From positions 1 through 64,000 of the forward strand of contig NZ_PVEO01000006.1 in NCBI RefSeq assembly GCF_002973595.1: a stretch of 64,000 nucleotides of DNA. Reading direction: 5' to 3'. Positions 26,293 through 36,614 of the stretch are shown piece by piece. The translations under genes were made by a program, and so were the position numbers. Source of the DNA: Jejuia pallidilutea (GTDB taxonomy: Bacteria; Bacteroidota; Bacteroidia; Flavobacteriales; Flavobacteriaceae). The notes under the pieces were generated by a model. That model was not told where the DNA came from, did not search any database, and saw only the letters and a list, made by a program, of their open reading frames with translations. The number at the start of each line of letters is the position of its first letter. Positions within the stretch are counted from its first letter, which is position 1.

Positions 26293-27276
26293 TTATAGAT
26301 TTTTCCAATACCAACCAACAGCCTCTTTTATGCCATCGTTAATATTGTATTTTGGGTTGTAGTTTAATAATCTTTTTGCTTTCTCTACAGAGGCTAAGGA
26401 ATGGGGAATATCGCCAACTCTATTTTCACGGTGTTTTATTGCAACGTTTTTAATAGCATCATCAAACTCGGAAAGATGTTTTTTTAGTAATTCGGTTAGC
26501 TCTAATAATGTAGTTCTATCTCCATAAGCAACATTGTACACCGTGTTAAGAGCGTCTTCATTATTAGTGGTTATCGCAAGCATATTCATTTGAACAACAT
26601 TATCAATATACGTAAAGTCTCTTGAGTAGCTGCCATCTCCATTAATTACAGGTGATTCGTGGTTGATGAACTGCTTTACAAAAAGGGGGATTACTGCTGC
26701 ATAAGCGCCATTGGGGTCTTGTCTTTTACCAAAAACGTTAAAATAACGTAAACCTATAGTATCTAGACCATAAGCTTTGTTAAAAATATCTGCATAAAGC
26801 TCATTCACATATTTTGTTATGGCATAAGGCGATAATGGTTTGCCTATAACGTCCTCTACTTTTGGTAATGCCTCGTGGTCTCCGTAGGTAGAAGAACTGG
26901 CGGCATAAACAAACCGCTTAACTTTAGCATCTCTAGCAGCAACCAACATATTTAAAAAACCAGATACATTTACGTCGTTTGTGGTTATGGGGTCTTTAAT
27001 TGAGCGTGGGACTGAACCTAATGCAGCTTGATGTAATACAAAATCTACACCCTTACAAGCGTTATGGCAATCGTCTAAATTTCTAATATCACCTTCTACT
27101 AGTTTAAAATTTTCATTACTTAAAAAAGGTGTAATATTTTCTCTTCTTCCAGTAGAAAAATTATCTAAACAAACAGTTTTTATGTTATTAGAAAGGAGGG
27201 TTTCACATAGATTAGAACCTATAAAGCCAGCACCTCCAGTAACTAATACGGTTTTGTTTCGTATTTTTTCAAACAT
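26293..27276 (-). CDS. tviC: UDP-N-acetylglucosamine 4-epimerase (TviC/WbpP-like)
   Basis: A 327-residue extended SDR enzyme. The NAD loop is GGAGFIG (14-20), with GDIRN (62-66) and [14 protein letters not shown] (83-96), the last being typical of WbpP/TviC 4-epimerases for N-acetylated sugars. The catalytic residues are the Ser in AASSST (125-130) and Tyr151/Lys155 in [25 protein letters not shown] follows. It interconverts UDP-GlcNAc and UDP-GalNAc (or the uronic acids). It is the first gene of this minus-strand unit, divergent from the MBOAT gene across 227 bp. Confidence 0.88.
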   Translation of the reverse strand: MFEKIRNKTVLVTGGAGFIGSNLCETLLSNNIKTVCLDNFSTGRRENITPFLSNENFKLVEGDIRNLDDCHNACKGVDFVLHQAALGSVPRSIKDPITTNDVNVSGFLNMLVAARDAKVKRFVYAASSSTYGDHEALPKVEDVIGKPLSPYAITKYVNELYADIFNKAYGLDTIGLRYFNVFGKRQDPNGAYAAVIPLFVKQFINHESPVINGDGSYSRDFTYIDNVVQMNMLAITTNNEDALNTVYNVAYGDRTTLLELTELLKKHLSEFDDAIKNVAIKHRENRVGDIPHSLASVEKAKRLLNYNPKYNINDGIKEAVGWYWKNL

Positions 27277-27503
27277 TATGATTTGGGTTTAATTTAATAG
27301 CTCCGGCAAATATGTAAAAAAAAAACTAAACCTTAGGTATTATTATACTAACGATGTGTTTTTTACGATAAACATCACTAATTTGTTTTTTTTTGCAGCT
27401 TAATCGATAAAAATGTTCATTTATCTTTTTAGCAAAGGTATCGGTAGTTTATTATGAATTATATTTCTAATTTCGCAACCTTTGAATAACAGGTTTTTAA
27501 ACT

Positions 27504-28904
27504 ATGATATTTAACTCCCTTGCTTTTTTAATTTTTTTTCCAATAGTGTTTTTACTATACTGGTTAATACCAAAAGAAAAATATAAAATTCAAAATATAT
27601 TATTACTTGTAGCTAGTTATGTGTTTTACGGCTGGTGGGATTGGAGGTTTTTATCTCTTATAGCTTTTTCTACAATTATAGATTATATTTTAGGCTTGAA
27701 GATTTCGACAAGTGTTTCTAGAAAGAGAACATTTTTGGTTTTAAGTTTGGTGTCTAACTTAGGGCTTTTGGCTATTTTTAAATACTTTAACTTTTTTATC
27801 GATTCTTGGATAGCTTTCTGGCAGCTATTTGGATACCAAATGTCTCCATCGACTATTAATATCATATTACCTGTAGGCATTTCGTTTTACACATTTCAAA
27901 CCATGTCGTATTCAATAGATATTTATAGAGGAGATTTAAAGCCAACCAAAAACTTTATCAATTTTGCTACGTTTGTGAGTTTATTTCCTCAATTGGTTGC
28001 TGGTCCTATAGAAAGAGCCTCAAATTTGATACCTCAAATAGCTAAGCGTAGAGTATGGGATCATAAAAGGTTTATGGATGGTGCTTTTCAAATCTTGGTT
28101 GGTTTTTTTCGCAAGGTGGTAGTTGCAGATGCCATAGGCACCGTTATTGATGGCATATACAATGCACCAGATATTCACAATGCATCTAGTATTGTAATGG
28201 CTGTTGTTTTATACTCGTTTCAGATTTATTTTGATTTTAGTGGTTATTCTGATATTGCTATAGGAACAGCTAAACTCCTAGGATTTGATTTTAAAAGAAA
28301 CTTTAATCTTCCTTATTTTTCTGTCTCTATAACTGAATTTTGGAGACGATGGCATATTTCACTTTCAGGATGGCTTAGAGATTACTTATACATTCCGCTA
28401 GGTGGAAATAGAAGAGGCATTAAAATGCAATATAGAAACCTTTTTATAACAATGCTTTTAGGGGGTCTTTGGCATGGGAGTTCTTGGAATTTTGTAATTT
28501 GGGGGGGTATTCATGGGGTATTGTTAGGTCTCGAAAAAAGATTTGATTTAGTACCTAAAAACTATAATTTTTTTAAGAACATACTAATATTTTTAATTGT
28601 ATCTTTAATATGGATTTTTTTTAGAGCCCTAAATTTTAATGATTCCTCAATAATTTTTATAAAACTTTTTACAGGGGAATACTTAATGCCCTATATTGGT
28701 GATTTAAACAGTTTAACAAAATTGCTTTATGGCTTGATTCTCGCGTTGATGTTTGATATAGTTTTATTTAGAAGAAATATACCGCTTGAAAATTTTGGAT
28801 CTACACTGAGTAAAACAAATTTTATTATCATATCAAACTTTATTTTGATAAATATTGTTTTGTTTTTCTCAAGCTCGAATAATTTTATTTATTTTCAATT
28901 TTAA
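27504..28904 (+). CDS. MBOAT O-acyltransferase (AlgI-like)
   Basis: A 466-residue membrane-bound O-acyltransferase with about ten hydrophobic helices. The family signature is complete: RRWHISLSGWLRDYLYIPLGG, MLLGGLWHGSSWNFVIWGG, catalytic His324 and conserved His337. It brings acyl groups (usually acetyl) across the inner membrane for transfer to a polysaccharide, like AlgI in alginate acetylation. Its stop codon TAA is followed at once by the ATG of the SGNH-like gene, the expected AlgJ/AlgX partner, so the two are coupled. It is first in the plus-strand unit that ends with wzc. Confidence 0.88.
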   Translation: MIFNSLAFLIFFPIVFLLYWLIPKEKYKIQNILLLVASYVFYGWWDWRFLSLIAFSTIIDYILGLKISTSVSRKRTFLVLSLVSNLGLLAIFKYFNFFIDSWIAFWQLFGYQMSPSTINIILPVGISFYTFQTMSYSIDIYRGDLKPTKNFINFATFVSLFPQLVAGPIERASNLIPQIAKRRVWDHKRFMDGAFQILVGFFRKVVVADAIGTVIDGIYNAPDIHNASSIVMAVVLYSFQIYFDFSGYSDIAIGTAKLLGFDFKRNFNLPYFSVSITEFWRRWHISLSGWLRDYLYIPLGGNRRGIKMQYRNLFITMLLGGLWHGSSWNFVIWGGIHGVLLGLEKRFDLVPKNYNFFKNILIFLIVSLIWIFFRALNFNDSSIIFIKLFTGEYLMPYIGDLNSLTKLLYGLILALMFDIVLFRRNIPLENFGSTLSKTNFIIISNFILINIVLFFSSSNNFIYFQF

Positions 28905-29828
28905 ATGAAAAAATCTTTAAACATATTCATAATTTTTAGCCTTGTTTTTTTAATTACTGATAGGTTGGTGGGCAGTGGTATTGAATTGATAGAAAAGAAA
29001 GTTTATACAGGACAAAGTGTTGGTAAGGTAAATCAATTCATATCTGTAAAAGATTCAGTGGATTTAATAGTTTTTGGGAGTTCTCGTGCGAGCCATCATG
29101 TAGATGCTAAGGTTTTAAACGATAAATCTTACAACATGGGCGTTGATGGAACAAGAATTGGCTATTGCGCCGCACTTATCTCTAGCCTAAAAAAGAAAAA
29201 GCAAATTATACTTGTACATATAGACCCCATAACCCTTTTTGGGGGTGATTATGCAGGTAATGATGTTCTGTCTTTATTATCTCTTTCTTCAAGAAATGAG
29301 GATGTTAAAAACATAATTAAAGAAATTTATCCTGGCGAAATTTTTTTATCAGAAGCTTTTAAATGTTATAGTTACAACGGGAAGTTGTTTGGAATACTTA
29401 AGAATTATTTTAAACCAAGTTATAATTATTTAGAGTATGATGGTTTTGATCCATTGTACCCAACTAATGGACAAAAAGAAATTTTTAGAAAAATTATTTT
29501 AAATACAGATTTAGCTTTATTTAAAAATAACTCTGCTTCTGATTATCCTAACGCTATAACAGATAAATTTATATCGATAATTAAAAAAAAATGTGAAGAC
29601 AATAACTCAAAGTTAATATTCTTTACTTCTCCCACTATGAAAAAAAACAGTGATGAATTGTCTTTAAAAACTAAAGTATATTTTGATTCAAGAGATATTG
29701 AATATTTTGATTTTTCTAATTTGCAAGAAGTAAAGGAGTATGATAATTGGAAGGACTTTACACATTTATCCTATCAGGGAGCACAAGCATTTACCAAAGC
29801 ACTAAGTAAACGCATTTATAATAATTAG
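28905..29828 (+). CDS. SGNH-type O-acetylation partner of the MBOAT protein
   Basis: A 307-residue protein with an N-terminal membrane anchor (4-22) and a periplasmic domain. The likely SGNH catalytic residues are the Ser in FGSSRASHH (57-65) and Asp284/His287 in KDFTHLSYQG. This is the layout of AlgJ/AlgX/DltD-like proteins that receive an acetyl group from an MBOAT partner and place it on the glycan. Overall identity to named families cannot be judged here, so the call rests on motifs and on the ATG that directly follows the MBOAT stop. Confidence 0.65.
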   Translation: MKKSLNIFIIFSLVFLITDRLVGSGIELIEKKVYTGQSVGKVNQFISVKDSVDLIVFGSSRASHHVDAKVLNDKSYNMGVDGTRIGYCAALISSLKKKKQIILVHIDPITLFGGDYAGNDVLSLLSLSSRNEDVKNIIKEIYPGEIFLSEAFKCYSYNGKLFGILKNYFKPSYNYLEYDGFDPLYPTNGQKEIFRKIILNTDLALFKNNSASDYPNAITDKFISIIKKKCEDNNSKLIFFTSPTMKKNSDELSLKTKVYFDSRDIEYFDFSNLQEVKEYDNWKDFTHLSYQGAQAFTKALSKRIYNN

Positions 29829-30266
29829 TGTAATTAGTGTTTTTGGTAAAAATGGAATTAATTTACAGTCTATACCTTTGATATTTACACAAGTTTAATA
29901 TCAATATATTCGACAACATGCAAAGAATCTCCACAAAAATATAGCAGGCTGTATTTAGCCGATTTTAAATATGCTTTTGGCGAAATAAACGGTTTGTTAC
30001 CTATTTGAACTAAAACAATTACTAAATTTACACCCACAATACAAGATTAAATTGATTAATAGCAAAGTTTTGATTTAATTAAGTTGTTGTATAGATGCTA
30101 GCCGTAATCCCTCTCATTGGCCACGTATTAAAGTGCATCCAACTTTAAATCAAGTTTATAAATTTTGAATGTTAATTATTGATTTTGTTGTCTTCTTCAC
30201 CGAGGGGGATTTCATAAACAATATTTTATAACGTGTTAATTGCTTTTTAAGAGGATTAATTATACA
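29829..30266. other. Intergenic region upstream of pglE
   Basis: 438 bp between the SGNH-like and aminotransferase genes. A TAnnTTTG match (TACCTTTG, 29873-29880) is present, but I see no well-spaced upstream TTG partner. The stretch 30080-30170 is less AT-rich than the rest and has a short open frame (24 residues) without a recognisable match, perhaps a trace of lost coding DNA. A separate promoter for the pglE-pglF-wza-wzc part is plausible. Confidence 0.45.
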
Positions 30267-31400
30267 ATGTTGACAAAAACAAAAATTTATTTATCATCAC
30301 CTCATATGGGAGGCATGGAGCAACGGTTTGTTGAAGAAGCTTTCAACACTAACTGGATAGCGCCATTAGGTCCCAATGTAAATGGTTTTGAGCACGATAT
30401 AGCCAAATATCTAGGAGGTAATCATCAAGTAGCCGTATTAAGTTCTGGTACTGCTTCCATACACATGGCTTTAGAATTGTTGGGTGTTACAAGGGGAGAC
30501 GAAGTATTATGCCAAAGCTTTACATTTTCTGCTTCAGCAAACCCAATTATGTACCAAGGTGCAACTCCTGTATTTATTGATAGTGAAAAAGATACTTGGA
30601 ACATGTCTCCTGAACTTCTTGAAATTGCTATTAAGGACAGAATTGAAAACTATAAAAAGCCAAAGGCCATAATTGCTGTACACTTATATGGCATGCCATA
30701 TAAAGCCAAGGAAATTTCAGAAATATCAAAAAAATACGATATTCCTGTTATAGAAGATAGTGCAGAGGCATTTGGTAGTACTTATTTTAATACACCTTGT
30801 GGTACGCTTGGTAAATTTGGTGTATTGTCATTTAATGGTAACAAGATCATTACCACTTCAGGTGGGGGCGCTCTTGTTACTAAAACAATTGAAGAAAAAA
30901 ACAGCGCAGTTCATCTATCAACGCAAGCTAGGGATGAGGCACCACATTACGAACACTCTAAAGTTGGTTATAATTACAGAATGAGTAATGTTGTTGCGGG
31001 CATTGGTAGAGGCCAAATGTTGGTGCTAGATGATAGAGTAGCGGCTAGAAGGCAGAATTACGATTTTTATAAAACACATCTAGAAGGTTTTAAGGACATA
31101 GAATTCTTGGATGAACCTTATGGCTTTTTCTCTAATAGGTGGTTAACATGTATTAAAACGAGTTCTTTTGAACTACGTGAACAAATTAGATTAAATTTAT
31201 TAGAACAAGATATAGAATCTAGACCACTTTGGAAGCCTATGCACATGCAACCTGTTTTTAAAGACTTTTTGCATTTTACAAATGGAACTTCTGAAGATTT
31301 ATTTGAAAAAGGACTTTGCTTACCAAGCGGGTCTGATTTAACTAAAAACGACCTGAATAGAATATTACATATTATATCAGCAACCCTCAAGAATATCTAA
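30267..31400 (+). CDS. pglE: PLP-dependent UDP-4-keto-sugar aminotransferase (PglE-like)
   Basis: A 377-residue DegT/DnrJ/EryC1/StrS aminotransferase. The frame extends to a TTG at 30240, but the ATG at 30267 gives LTKTKIYLSSPHMGGMEQ, the normal family start. PLP-binding residues include SSGTASIHMALE and Lys193 in SFNGNKIITTSGGG. TQARDEAPHYEHSKVGYNYR and SRPLWKPMHMQPVFK follow closely the pattern I know from Campylobacter PglE. It should turn the 4-keto-6-deoxy product of PglF (encoded next) into UDP-2-acetamido-4-amino-2,4,6-trideoxy-glucose. The usual third enzyme, PglD, is missing from this window. Confidence 0.87.
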   Translation: MLTKTKIYLSSPHMGGMEQRFVEEAFNTNWIAPLGPNVNGFEHDIAKYLGGNHQVAVLSSGTASIHMALELLGVTRGDEVLCQSFTFSASANPIMYQGATPVFIDSEKDTWNMSPELLEIAIKDRIENYKKPKAIIAVHLYGMPYKAKEISEISKKYDIPVIEDSAEAFGSTYFNTPCGTLGKFGVLSFNGNKIITTSGGGALVTKTIEEKNSAVHLSTQARDEAPHYEHSKVGYNYRMSNVVAGIGRGQMLVLDDRVAARRQNYDFYKTHLEGFKDIEFLDEPYGFFSNRWLTCIKTSSFELREQIRLNLLEQDIESRPLWKPMHMQPVFKDFLHFTNGTSEDLFEKGLCLPSGSDLTKNDLNRILHIISATLKNI

Positions 31401-31424
31401 CATACATATTTAAAACTCTCACTT

Positions 31425-33386
31425 ATGATTAAGAATTACTTTACCTATTACTCACAGAAATTTGCCTCTAGGTGGCTTGTTTTTGGTATAGATTTGGCGA
31501 TTGTTCTGGCTACTTTCTTTATAGCCTATTTCGTGAGATTTAACTTTACATTAAACTTCGATTTAAATCAATTTTTTATTCAAGTACCTATATTATTAGC
31601 CATAGCTTCGCTTAGCTTTTTAGTGGTTGGATCTTTTAAAAGTGTTATTCGCCATACTGGTTTTACAGATGTAGTTAATGTTTTTAAAGCGGTAGCGTTA
31701 ATGGCATTTTTAACTACACTAATAATATTAATAAATACAGCAACTAATTTTATTCCAGGTTTTACAATTCCAAAATCAATTATAGTATTTCATGCACTGT
31801 TAAGTTTTGTAGCACTTTGTGGATGTAGGTTAGTTTTTAAAATTGCGTACAATCACTTAAAATGTACGTTAATAGACACTAGAAATGTGATGATTTACGG
31901 TGCAGGGGATTCTGGTATCGTTACTTACAATGCATTAATAAACAACACAAAAGTAAATTATAATACGTTGTTTTTTATTGATGATGATGTTAAAAAGCGA
32001 GGTAAGTTAATTAATGGTATTAGAATTTTACCATTAAAAGATATTAACGAAACCTTTGTAAAGCATAACAATGTAGACGAAATTATAGTGGCATCTCAAA
32101 GTATTGATACTAGCAATATTATTAGTTTAGTTGATAGTTTGATAGATTTTGATGTTAAAATTAAAAAAGTACCACCAATTGAAGACTGGATTAATGGAGA
32201 GTTTAGTAGTAATCAAATTAAACAATTTGAAATAGAAGACCTATTAGGACGACCTCCTATAAATATTGATAATCCTAATTTATTGAATGAGTTTAATGGT
32301 GAAACTGTTTTAGTAACTGGGGCTGCAGGGTCAATAGGCAGTGAGTTGGTAAAGCAATTATCAAACTTTAATCTAAAAAAATTAATTCTTGTAGATCAAG
32401 CAGAGTCTGCTCTGTACGATGTGCAACAAGATTTAAAACGCGATGGTAAATACAACTATACTGCCATAGTAGCCGACATACGGGACGGTCTAAGGATAGA
32501 CAGCATTTTTCAAAAAGAAAAGCCTACAATGGTGTTTCATGCAGCAGCATATAAGCATGTACCATTAATGGAAAAATCGCCTTATGAAGCTATTAAAATT
32601 AATGTAAATGGCACCAAGTTGTTAGCAGATACAGCCTCTAGATATAATGTTAAAAAGTTTGTATTTGTCTCTACTGATAAAGCAGTAAACCCAACCAGCG
32701 TAATGGGTGCAACTAAAAGAATGGCCGAAATGTACATTTCATGCCTTCAAAAGGAAAGTAAAACTAAGTTTATTACTACTAGGTTTGGTAATGTTTTAGG
32801 GTCTAATGGTTCTGTTATACCATTGTTTAAAAAGCAAATTGAAAAAGGCGGCCCATTAACATTAACACATAAAGAAATTACGCGTTATTTTATGACAATT
32901 CCTGAGGCTGCTCAATTAGTTTTAGAGGCAGGTACTATGGGCAAAGGCGGGGAGATTTTTATATTTGATATGGGTGAATCTGTAAAAATTTACGATTTAG
33001 CTAAAAATATGATAAAACTTTCTGGTCTAAAATTCCCAGAGGATATTGATATTGAAATAACAGGCTTGAGACCGGGTGAGAAATTATATGAAGAATTGCT
33101 AGCTAATGGTGAAAATACGCTTTCAACATATCATAAAAAAATATTAATAAGCAAAACCAGAGAATTAGATTACGAAAATGTTAAAGCCGAAATCGAGGAG
33201 CTTTGTATCACAAATCGTTTCCAAAACAATAACATTGTTTTAAAAATGAAAAATTTAATACCTGAATATAAATCCAATAATTCAGATTATGAAAGATTCG
33301 ATAAACGCGTTCAAATTTATAAAAAAGCTAAAAATTTAATTTCTAAGGAGAGAAGCTTAGATAAAAAATCTTCGGTTAATTTATAA
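31425..33386 (+). CDS. pglF: UDP-GlcNAc 4,6-dehydratase, membrane form (PglF/CapD-like)
   Basis: A 653-residue inner-membrane enzyme. Four N-terminal helices (about 17-150) anchor it. A first Rossmann segment, MIYGAGDSGIV (about 160), is followed by the catalytic NAD-binding domain with GAAGSIGS (299-306). The active-site region STDKAVNPTSVMGATKRMAE has the Met-x-x-x-Lys form used by PglF instead of Tyr-x-x-x-Lys, and GLRPGEKLYEELL lies near the end. It makes UDP-2-acetamido-2,6-dideoxy-4-hexulose for PglE. It starts 24 bp after pglE. A shorter soluble relative is encoded at 38999-40066. Confidence 0.88.
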   Translation: MIKNYFTYYSQKFASRWLVFGIDLAIVLATFFIAYFVRFNFTLNFDLNQFFIQVPILLAIASLSFLVVGSFKSVIRHTGFTDVVNVFKAVALMAFLTTLIILINTATNFIPGFTIPKSIIVFHALLSFVALCGCRLVFKIAYNHLKCTLIDTRNVMIYGAGDSGIVTYNALINNTKVNYNTLFFIDDDVKKRGKLINGIRILPLKDINETFVKHNNVDEIIVASQSIDTSNIISLVDSLIDFDVKIKKVPPIEDWINGEFSSNQIKQFEIEDLLGRPPINIDNPNLLNEFNGETVLVTGAAGSIGSELVKQLSNFNLKKLILVDQAESALYDVQQDLKRDGKYNYTAIVADIRDGLRIDSIFQKEKPTMVFHAAAYKHVPLMEKSPYEAIKINVNGTKLLADTASRYNVKKFVFVSTDKAVNPTSVMGATKRMAEMYISCLQKESKTKFITTRFGNVLGSNGSVIPLFKKQIEKGGPLTLTHKEITRYFMTIPEAAQLVLEAGTMGKGGEIFIFDMGESVKIYDLAKNMIKLSGLKFPEDIDIEITGLRPGEKLYEELLANGENTLSTYHKKILISKTRELDYENVKAEIEELCITNRFQNNNIVLKMKNLIPEYKSNNSDYERFDKRVQIYKKAKNLISKERSLDKKSSVNL

Positions 33387-33440
33387 AAGATATATATAAT
33401 TCTAATTACTTTATTCTATTTTAGCTCCAAATAACATCTA

Positions 33441-34223
33441 ATGTGTATTCTTTTGTATTTTAAAGGTATTAAGAACCCAGTTTTTATTTATGGAATATTA
33501 ATTTTTTTAATGTTTTCTTGTGGGTCTAGTAAGAAAGTCGTGTATTTTCAAAATGCTAAGGATTTTGAGACTATGGTTGATACTGATACATTTGTACCCA
33601 AGTTTAAGGTGAATGACATTGTTAGTATTAATGTTTCGGCATTTGACCCCGAGACCGTAAGGCCTTTCAGTTTATATGCAGGAAATCCCAATGTTGGTCG
33701 TGCTGAAGCTATAGATTACTTAGTTGACATTGATGGAAATATTGATTTTCCTGTTTTAGGAAAAATTAAGTTATTAGGTTTAACAGTTGAAGAAGCTAAA
33801 GACTTGTTCAAAGATAAGTTAAAAGATTATTTAAAGGATCCCATAATAAATATCAGAATTCTAAATTTTCGAATATCTATATTAGGTGAAGTCAGAAGAC
33901 CTGGTGTTTATTCTGTTTCTGGTGAAAGAATTACTATCTTAGAGGCGATTGGTATGGCTGGAGATCTAACTATTAAGGGTAAGAGAGAAAATATAATGGT
34001 GATCAGAGATTTTAATGGGGCTAAAACATATTCTAGAATAGATTTAACTAGTAAGGAAATTTTTAATTCGCCTGTATACTATTTAACCCAAAATGATGTT
34101 GTTTACGTACAGCCAAACAAATCAGCTGTAAGTTCTGCATTTATAGATTCTAGGACTTCTACTGCAATATCTGTAGCTTCCATTTTAATCACATCAACAA
34201 TTATTTTGTTAACACGAAATTAA
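33441..34223 (+). CDS. wza: Wza-like polysaccharide export lipoprotein
   Basis: A 260-residue outer-membrane export protein (Poly_export plus SLBB domains). The signal helix ends in the lipobox FLMFSC, lipidated Cys27. Then come VVYFQNAKDFE, the export domain with DIVSINVSAFDPE and DYLVDIDGNIDFPVLGKI, and an SLBB repeat with SILGEVRRPGVYSVSGERIT. A C-terminal hydrophobic helix (about 237-255) would span the outer membrane. It forms the exit pore with Wzc. Residues after the Cys (GSSKK) lack the acidic surface signal seen in the lyase, as expected for a periplasm-facing lipoprotein. Eight bases separate it from wzc. Confidence 0.9.
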   Translation: MCILLYFKGIKNPVFIYGILIFLMFSCGSSKKVVYFQNAKDFETMVDTDTFVPKFKVNDIVSINVSAFDPETVRPFSLYAGNPNVGRAEAIDYLVDIDGNIDFPVLGKIKLLGLTVEEAKDLFKDKLKDYLKDPIINIRILNFRISILGEVRRPGVYSVSGERITILEAIGMAGDLTIKGKRENIMVIRDFNGAKTYSRIDLTSKEIFNSPVYYLTQNDVVYVQPNKSAVSSAFIDSRTSTAISVASILITSTIILLTRN

Positions 34224-34231
34224 TTTTAGTT

Positions 34232-36610
34232 ATGTTGGGAAATCAGAATAAAAATCAAGGAGACTTCAATTTAAAAAAACACATAACCACATACACTCGA
34301 CATTGGATTTGGTTTATTTTAAGTTGTATTATTTGTTTTACGTTAGCTTTTTTCAAGTTAAGATATACAACTCCAGAATACAATGCCTATGCTAAAATAA
34401 TGATATTAGACGAGGAGAATTCTTCTGCTCCAGCTAATAACGTGTTGAAAGATTTAAAAAAATTCTCTGGTGGCAATAATACAAAGGTAGAAGACGAAAT
34501 AGAGGTTTTAAAATCTAGGAGTTTAATGGAGAGTGTTGTAAAAAAGTTAGATTTAAATATTCAGTATTCTATCGAGGGAAGGTTTCACAATACACAATTC
34601 TTCCCAAATTCAAAATCCCCGATCAAAATCAATTTCATAGAATCAGACTCTATAGTCTATTCATCTAAGCTAAGTATTAATTTAGAAATTATTTCTAACA
34701 CAGATTTTAATTATAACTTTAAAAAAGATGAACCACTCCAAAAAGGATCTTTTGGTAGAAGTATTGATTCTTCAATTGGAAGTTTAGTAGTTACTCCTAG
34801 AGAAAAAGATATTTCTGCTTATATAGGACAAAGAATATTCGTTAACATAAATCCAACTTATAAAATAGCTGAATGGTATTCTGGAAAAGTAGCAGTAGCT
34901 CAAGCGGCTGAATTTTCTAAAATAATAAATTTATCTTTAAATGACGCTTCTCCTTTAAAAGCGAAAATGGTAATTGATACTCTTATTGCAGAATATAATA
35001 GAATGTCTATTAGGGAGAAAAATAAAAAAGCTAAAAATACTGCTGATTTTATTGATGAAAGGGTAAACCTTATTGCATCAGATTTATCAGAAGCAGATGA
35101 TAAAATTGAGCAGTTTAAAACTGGTAATAAGCTAACTAATATTGTTTCAGAAGCTGATTTATATATAAAATCTAATGCACAAGCAGAGAGAGATTTAGAT
35201 GCAAAAAGAACTGAATTAAACAAGTTAAATTATGTAAAGAATATTATTGATGAAGATGATTCTTCATTTTCTCGTATCCCTGAGAATATAGGTTTTGAAA
35301 ATAACTCAACGAATTTAACAGCCCAAAAATACAACGAGCTTTTAGGAGATAGAGATAGATTATTGAAAAGCTCTAACGAGAAAAATCCTGTAATAGTAAA
35401 TTTAGATCAACAGCTTGAGAATCTAAAAAATAGTTTAAGGCAAAGTATTGATAATTCTTACAAATCTATTTCTTTTGAAATAAGAAGTCTAGAAAACACT
35501 TCTAGTAAACTTAATTCAAAAATATTTGCAGTACCAGGTCAAGTTAGAAAGTCTAGAGATATTGAAAGAGAACAAGCAACAAAAGAATCTTTGTATCTTT
35601 ATCTTTTAGAAAAACGAGAAGAAGCTGCAATTTCTTTAACATCAACTTCTCCAAATGCTCAAATTATTGATAATGCATATGGAAGTGGTATGCCCGTATC
35701 TCCAAAGAAAAGTATAGTATATCTTGCATCAATTATATTGGGTTTGTTAATTCCATTTGGAATAATATACACAAAAGACTTTTTAGATAATAAAGTTCAT
35801 AATAAAGAGGATTTAGTCAACACTTTACAAGGTATAACCGTTCTTGGTGAAATACCAAGATTAACAAAAAGAGATAAGCTACTTATTGAAAAAAACGATC
35901 GTTCAATTTTATCTGAATCTTTTAGAATTATTAGAACAAACGCCGATTATATTCGTAAAGGTAGAAAAGTTGAAAATTACAATAATGTAATTTTTGTTAC
36001 ATCTACTATAAATGGCGAAGGTAAATCGTTTTTTAGTATGAATATGGCTTTAACTATGGCAAATACAGGAAAAAAAGTTTTAGTTATTGGAGCAGATGTA
36101 AGAAATCCACAGATTTTCCCAGCTATAAAAAAAGCATTGAACACTAAAGAAATAAAGAATGGACTCACTGAATTTTTGGTTGATGATACCATTAACGTAA
36201 AAGACGTGGTAAATACACATTTAATAAACGATATTAAGGTAGATGTTTTATTATCTGGTAAAGTACCACCTAATCCTGCTGAGTTATTAATGGGCGATAG
36301 GGTTAAGGAGTTGTTCGATAACGTATCGCAAGAATACGATTACGTAATTGTAGATACAGCCCCTTCAATGCTAGTTACCGATACTATATTAATTAGTCAG
36401 TATGCTGGACACACCATATATCTTACAAGAGCAAATTATACTGAGAAAGAGATATTAAATTTTGCTAAAGAATTACACGACGATAAGAAATTGAATGGTA
36501 TGATGTTAGTGGTAAACGATGTTAAACAATCAAACTTTGGCTATGGTGCCAAATACGGGTACTATGGAACACCACCAAAAAAACGATGGTTTTCATTTGG
36601 AAAATCATAA
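34232..36610 (+). CDS. wzc: Wzc-like tyrosine autokinase for polysaccharide export
   Basis: A 792-residue polysaccharide copolymerase and BY-kinase. Residues about 20-40 and 490-510 are membrane helices flanking a large periplasmic coiled-coil region. The C-terminal kinase has Walker A STINGEGKSFF (Lys598), Walker A' VLVIGADVRNP and Walker B YVIVDTAPS (Asp708). The tail has a tyrosine cluster, GYGAKYGYYG (Tyr771, 775, 777, 778), where autophosphorylation occurs in this family and cycles export. It is the last gene of the plus-strand unit and ends 5 bp before a strong hairpin terminator. Confidence 0.92.
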   Translation: MLGNQNKNQGDFNLKKHITTYTRHWIWFILSCIICFTLAFFKLRYTTPEYNAYAKIMILDEENSSAPANNVLKDLKKFSGGNNTKVEDEIEVLKSRSLMESVVKKLDLNIQYSIEGRFHNTQFFPNSKSPIKINFIESDSIVYSSKLSINLEIISNTDFNYNFKKDEPLQKGSFGRSIDSSIGSLVVTPREKDISAYIGQRIFVNINPTYKIAEWYSGKVAVAQAAEFSKIINLSLNDASPLKAKMVIDTLIAEYNRMSIREKNKKAKNTADFIDERVNLIASDLSEADDKIEQFKTGNKLTNIVSEADLYIKSNAQAERDLDAKRTELNKLNYVKNIIDEDDSSFSRIPENIGFENNSTNLTAQKYNELLGDRDRLLKSSNEKNPVIVNLDQQLENLKNSLRQSIDNSYKSISFEIRSLENTSSKLNSKIFAVPGQVRKSRDIEREQATKESLYLYLLEKREEAAISLTSTSPNAQIIDNAYGSGMPVSPKKSIVYLASIILGLLIPFGIIYTKDFLDNKVHNKEDLVNTLQGITVLGEIPRLTKRDKLLIEKNDRSILSESFRIIRTNADYIRKGRKVENYNNVIFVTSTINGEGKSFFSMNMALTMANTGKKVLVIGADVRNPQIFPAIKKALNTKEIKNGLTEFLVDDTINVKDVVNTHLINDIKVDVLLSGKVPPNPAELLMGDRVKELFDNVSQEYDYVIVDTAPSMLVTDTILISQYAGHTIYLTRANYTEKEILNFAKELHDDKKLNGMMLVVNDVKQSNFGYGAKYGYYGTPPKKRWFSFGKS

Positions 36611-36614
36611 AAAC

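Noticed and set aside
27366-27411. Recurring CGATAAA motif (27366, 27405, also near 18880 and as TTTATCG at 20541) as a common regulator site for the polysaccharide units
   Set aside because: At this base composition a 7-mer of this kind should occur by chance roughly a dozen times on both strands of the window, by my own rough estimate. The copies differ in orientation and flanks. Only the long repeat pair at 20529-20602 is kept.
30090-30168. Short plus-strand frame before pglE with protein-like composition
   Set aside because: Only 24 residues between stops, no start codon with a suitable context and no family that I recognise.
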